From positions 1 to 21,149 of the IMG/VR virus record IMGVR_UViG_3300031801_000895: a stretch of DNA of 21,149 nucleotides. One strand, written 5' to 3'. This DNA comes from a virus. Position numbers and translations under genes: made by a program. The notes under the pieces were generated by a model. That model saw nothing but the letters and a program-made list of their open reading frames with translations, had not been told where the DNA came from and made no database searches. Numbering within the stretch: the stretch's first letter is position 1; the number at the start of each line of letters is the position of its first letter. This document shows positions 20,921 to 21,149 of this stretch, piece by piece.

Positions 20921-21149
20921 TTACCAGTCTTCGACGGTTGGGATTCGGCCTACTCGCATCTCGTTAAGAATGAATTTGGCTTCCTGCTTTTCTGCTTGGT
21001 CTTTGTCGCCGGTCGTTAGGTGGATTAGGTCGTGGACCCGTTTGGCTGTGAGGTTTGAAGTGTAGCTGCGCTGTCGGATCTCTTGGTGAGCCAAGAGCGT
21101 AGCCAGTTGTGTTTCGTAGGCTTCGGCGTAACCGGGTGGGAGGGTGCGG
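20921..21149 (-). CDS. C-terminal part of an unidentified protein, 5' end beyond the window
   Basis: The frame is open from the right edge to a TAA at 20921-20923: 75 residues including AEAYETQLATLLAHQEIRQ, NLTAKRVHDLIHLTTGDKDQ and FILNEMRVGRIPTVEDW at the end. It is helical and soluble, with no cysteine-rich or catalytic motif. It lies directly upstream of the small basic gene and the portal gene, so it belongs to the late operon. Without the N-terminal part no identification is possible. Confidence 0.7.
   Translation of the reverse strand, partial: RTLPPGYAEAYETQLATLLAHQEIRQRSYTSNLTAKRVHDLIHLTTGDKDQAEKQEAKFILNEMRVGRIPTVEDW

Overview
The window looks like part of a tailed double-stranded DNA phage (or a prophage that keeps its lytic genes), not a bacterial chromosome. 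It carries a phage-style replication and recombination module, a portal-like protein with other probable virion proteins, many small tightly packed orphan genes, almost all genes on one strand, and no tRNA, rRNA or housekeeping operon. The host is not identified by any marker gene. Promoters are sigma70-like and Shine-Dalgarno sites are AAGGA/GGAGG-like, so the host is a bacterium. A planctomycete host is only a weak guess, from the style of the 824-residue protein and the lysine/alanine/proline tails.

Leftward block 1 (minus strand, about 11.9 kb down to the left edge): a strong minus-strand promoter at 11905-11934 heads a run of small genes (11115-11321, 10648-11019, 10394-10558, 10152-10397, 9994-10182, 9633-9989). 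The nucleic-acid genes follow: UvrD-type helicase, family 4 uracil-DNA glycosylase, RecE-like exonuclease, Sak4-like ATPase, SSB-like protein, family A DNA polymerase, a small orphan, a DUF932 protein and a primase-helicase cut by the left edge. Together these give a DNA replication fork (primase-helicase, polymerase, SSB) and an exonuclease/recombinase pair. Internal terminators follow the SSB gene (4282-4320) and lie upstream of the helicase (9460-9517).

Control region (11322-12149): about 830 bases with no convincing gene. It holds divergent promoters, dyads, an 11-bp helically phased direct repeat and four copies of a local repeat. A short rightward operon (12150-13565) follows, with one orphan and two probable PD-(D/E)XK-type nucleases. 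It ends in a convergent intergenic region (13566-13738) that contains a promoter and may encode a small RNA of about 80 nt.

Leftward block 2 (minus strand, right edge back to 13739): 5'-truncated orphan, small basic protein, portal-like protein, two small orphans, an 824-residue probable virion protein, a small proline-rich protein, a family 4 glycosyltransferase with a proline-rich tail, and a sulfotransferase-like protein. This looks like a head/tail assembly region carrying sugar- and sulfate-transfer genes.

Two DNA-level signals cross this gene map. (1) A 13-bp asymmetric motif, TCCTGAAAGAGAA, occurs about ten times, in coding and non-coding DNA, in different reading frames and on both strands. 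(2) A conserved element of about 36 bp (ATAGGGGTACCT, then a CCGCA/TGCGG hairpin, then a T-run) occurs four times, always at a gene boundary. Neither is explained by the genes; they are the main candidates for an undescribed regulatory or DNA-processing system.
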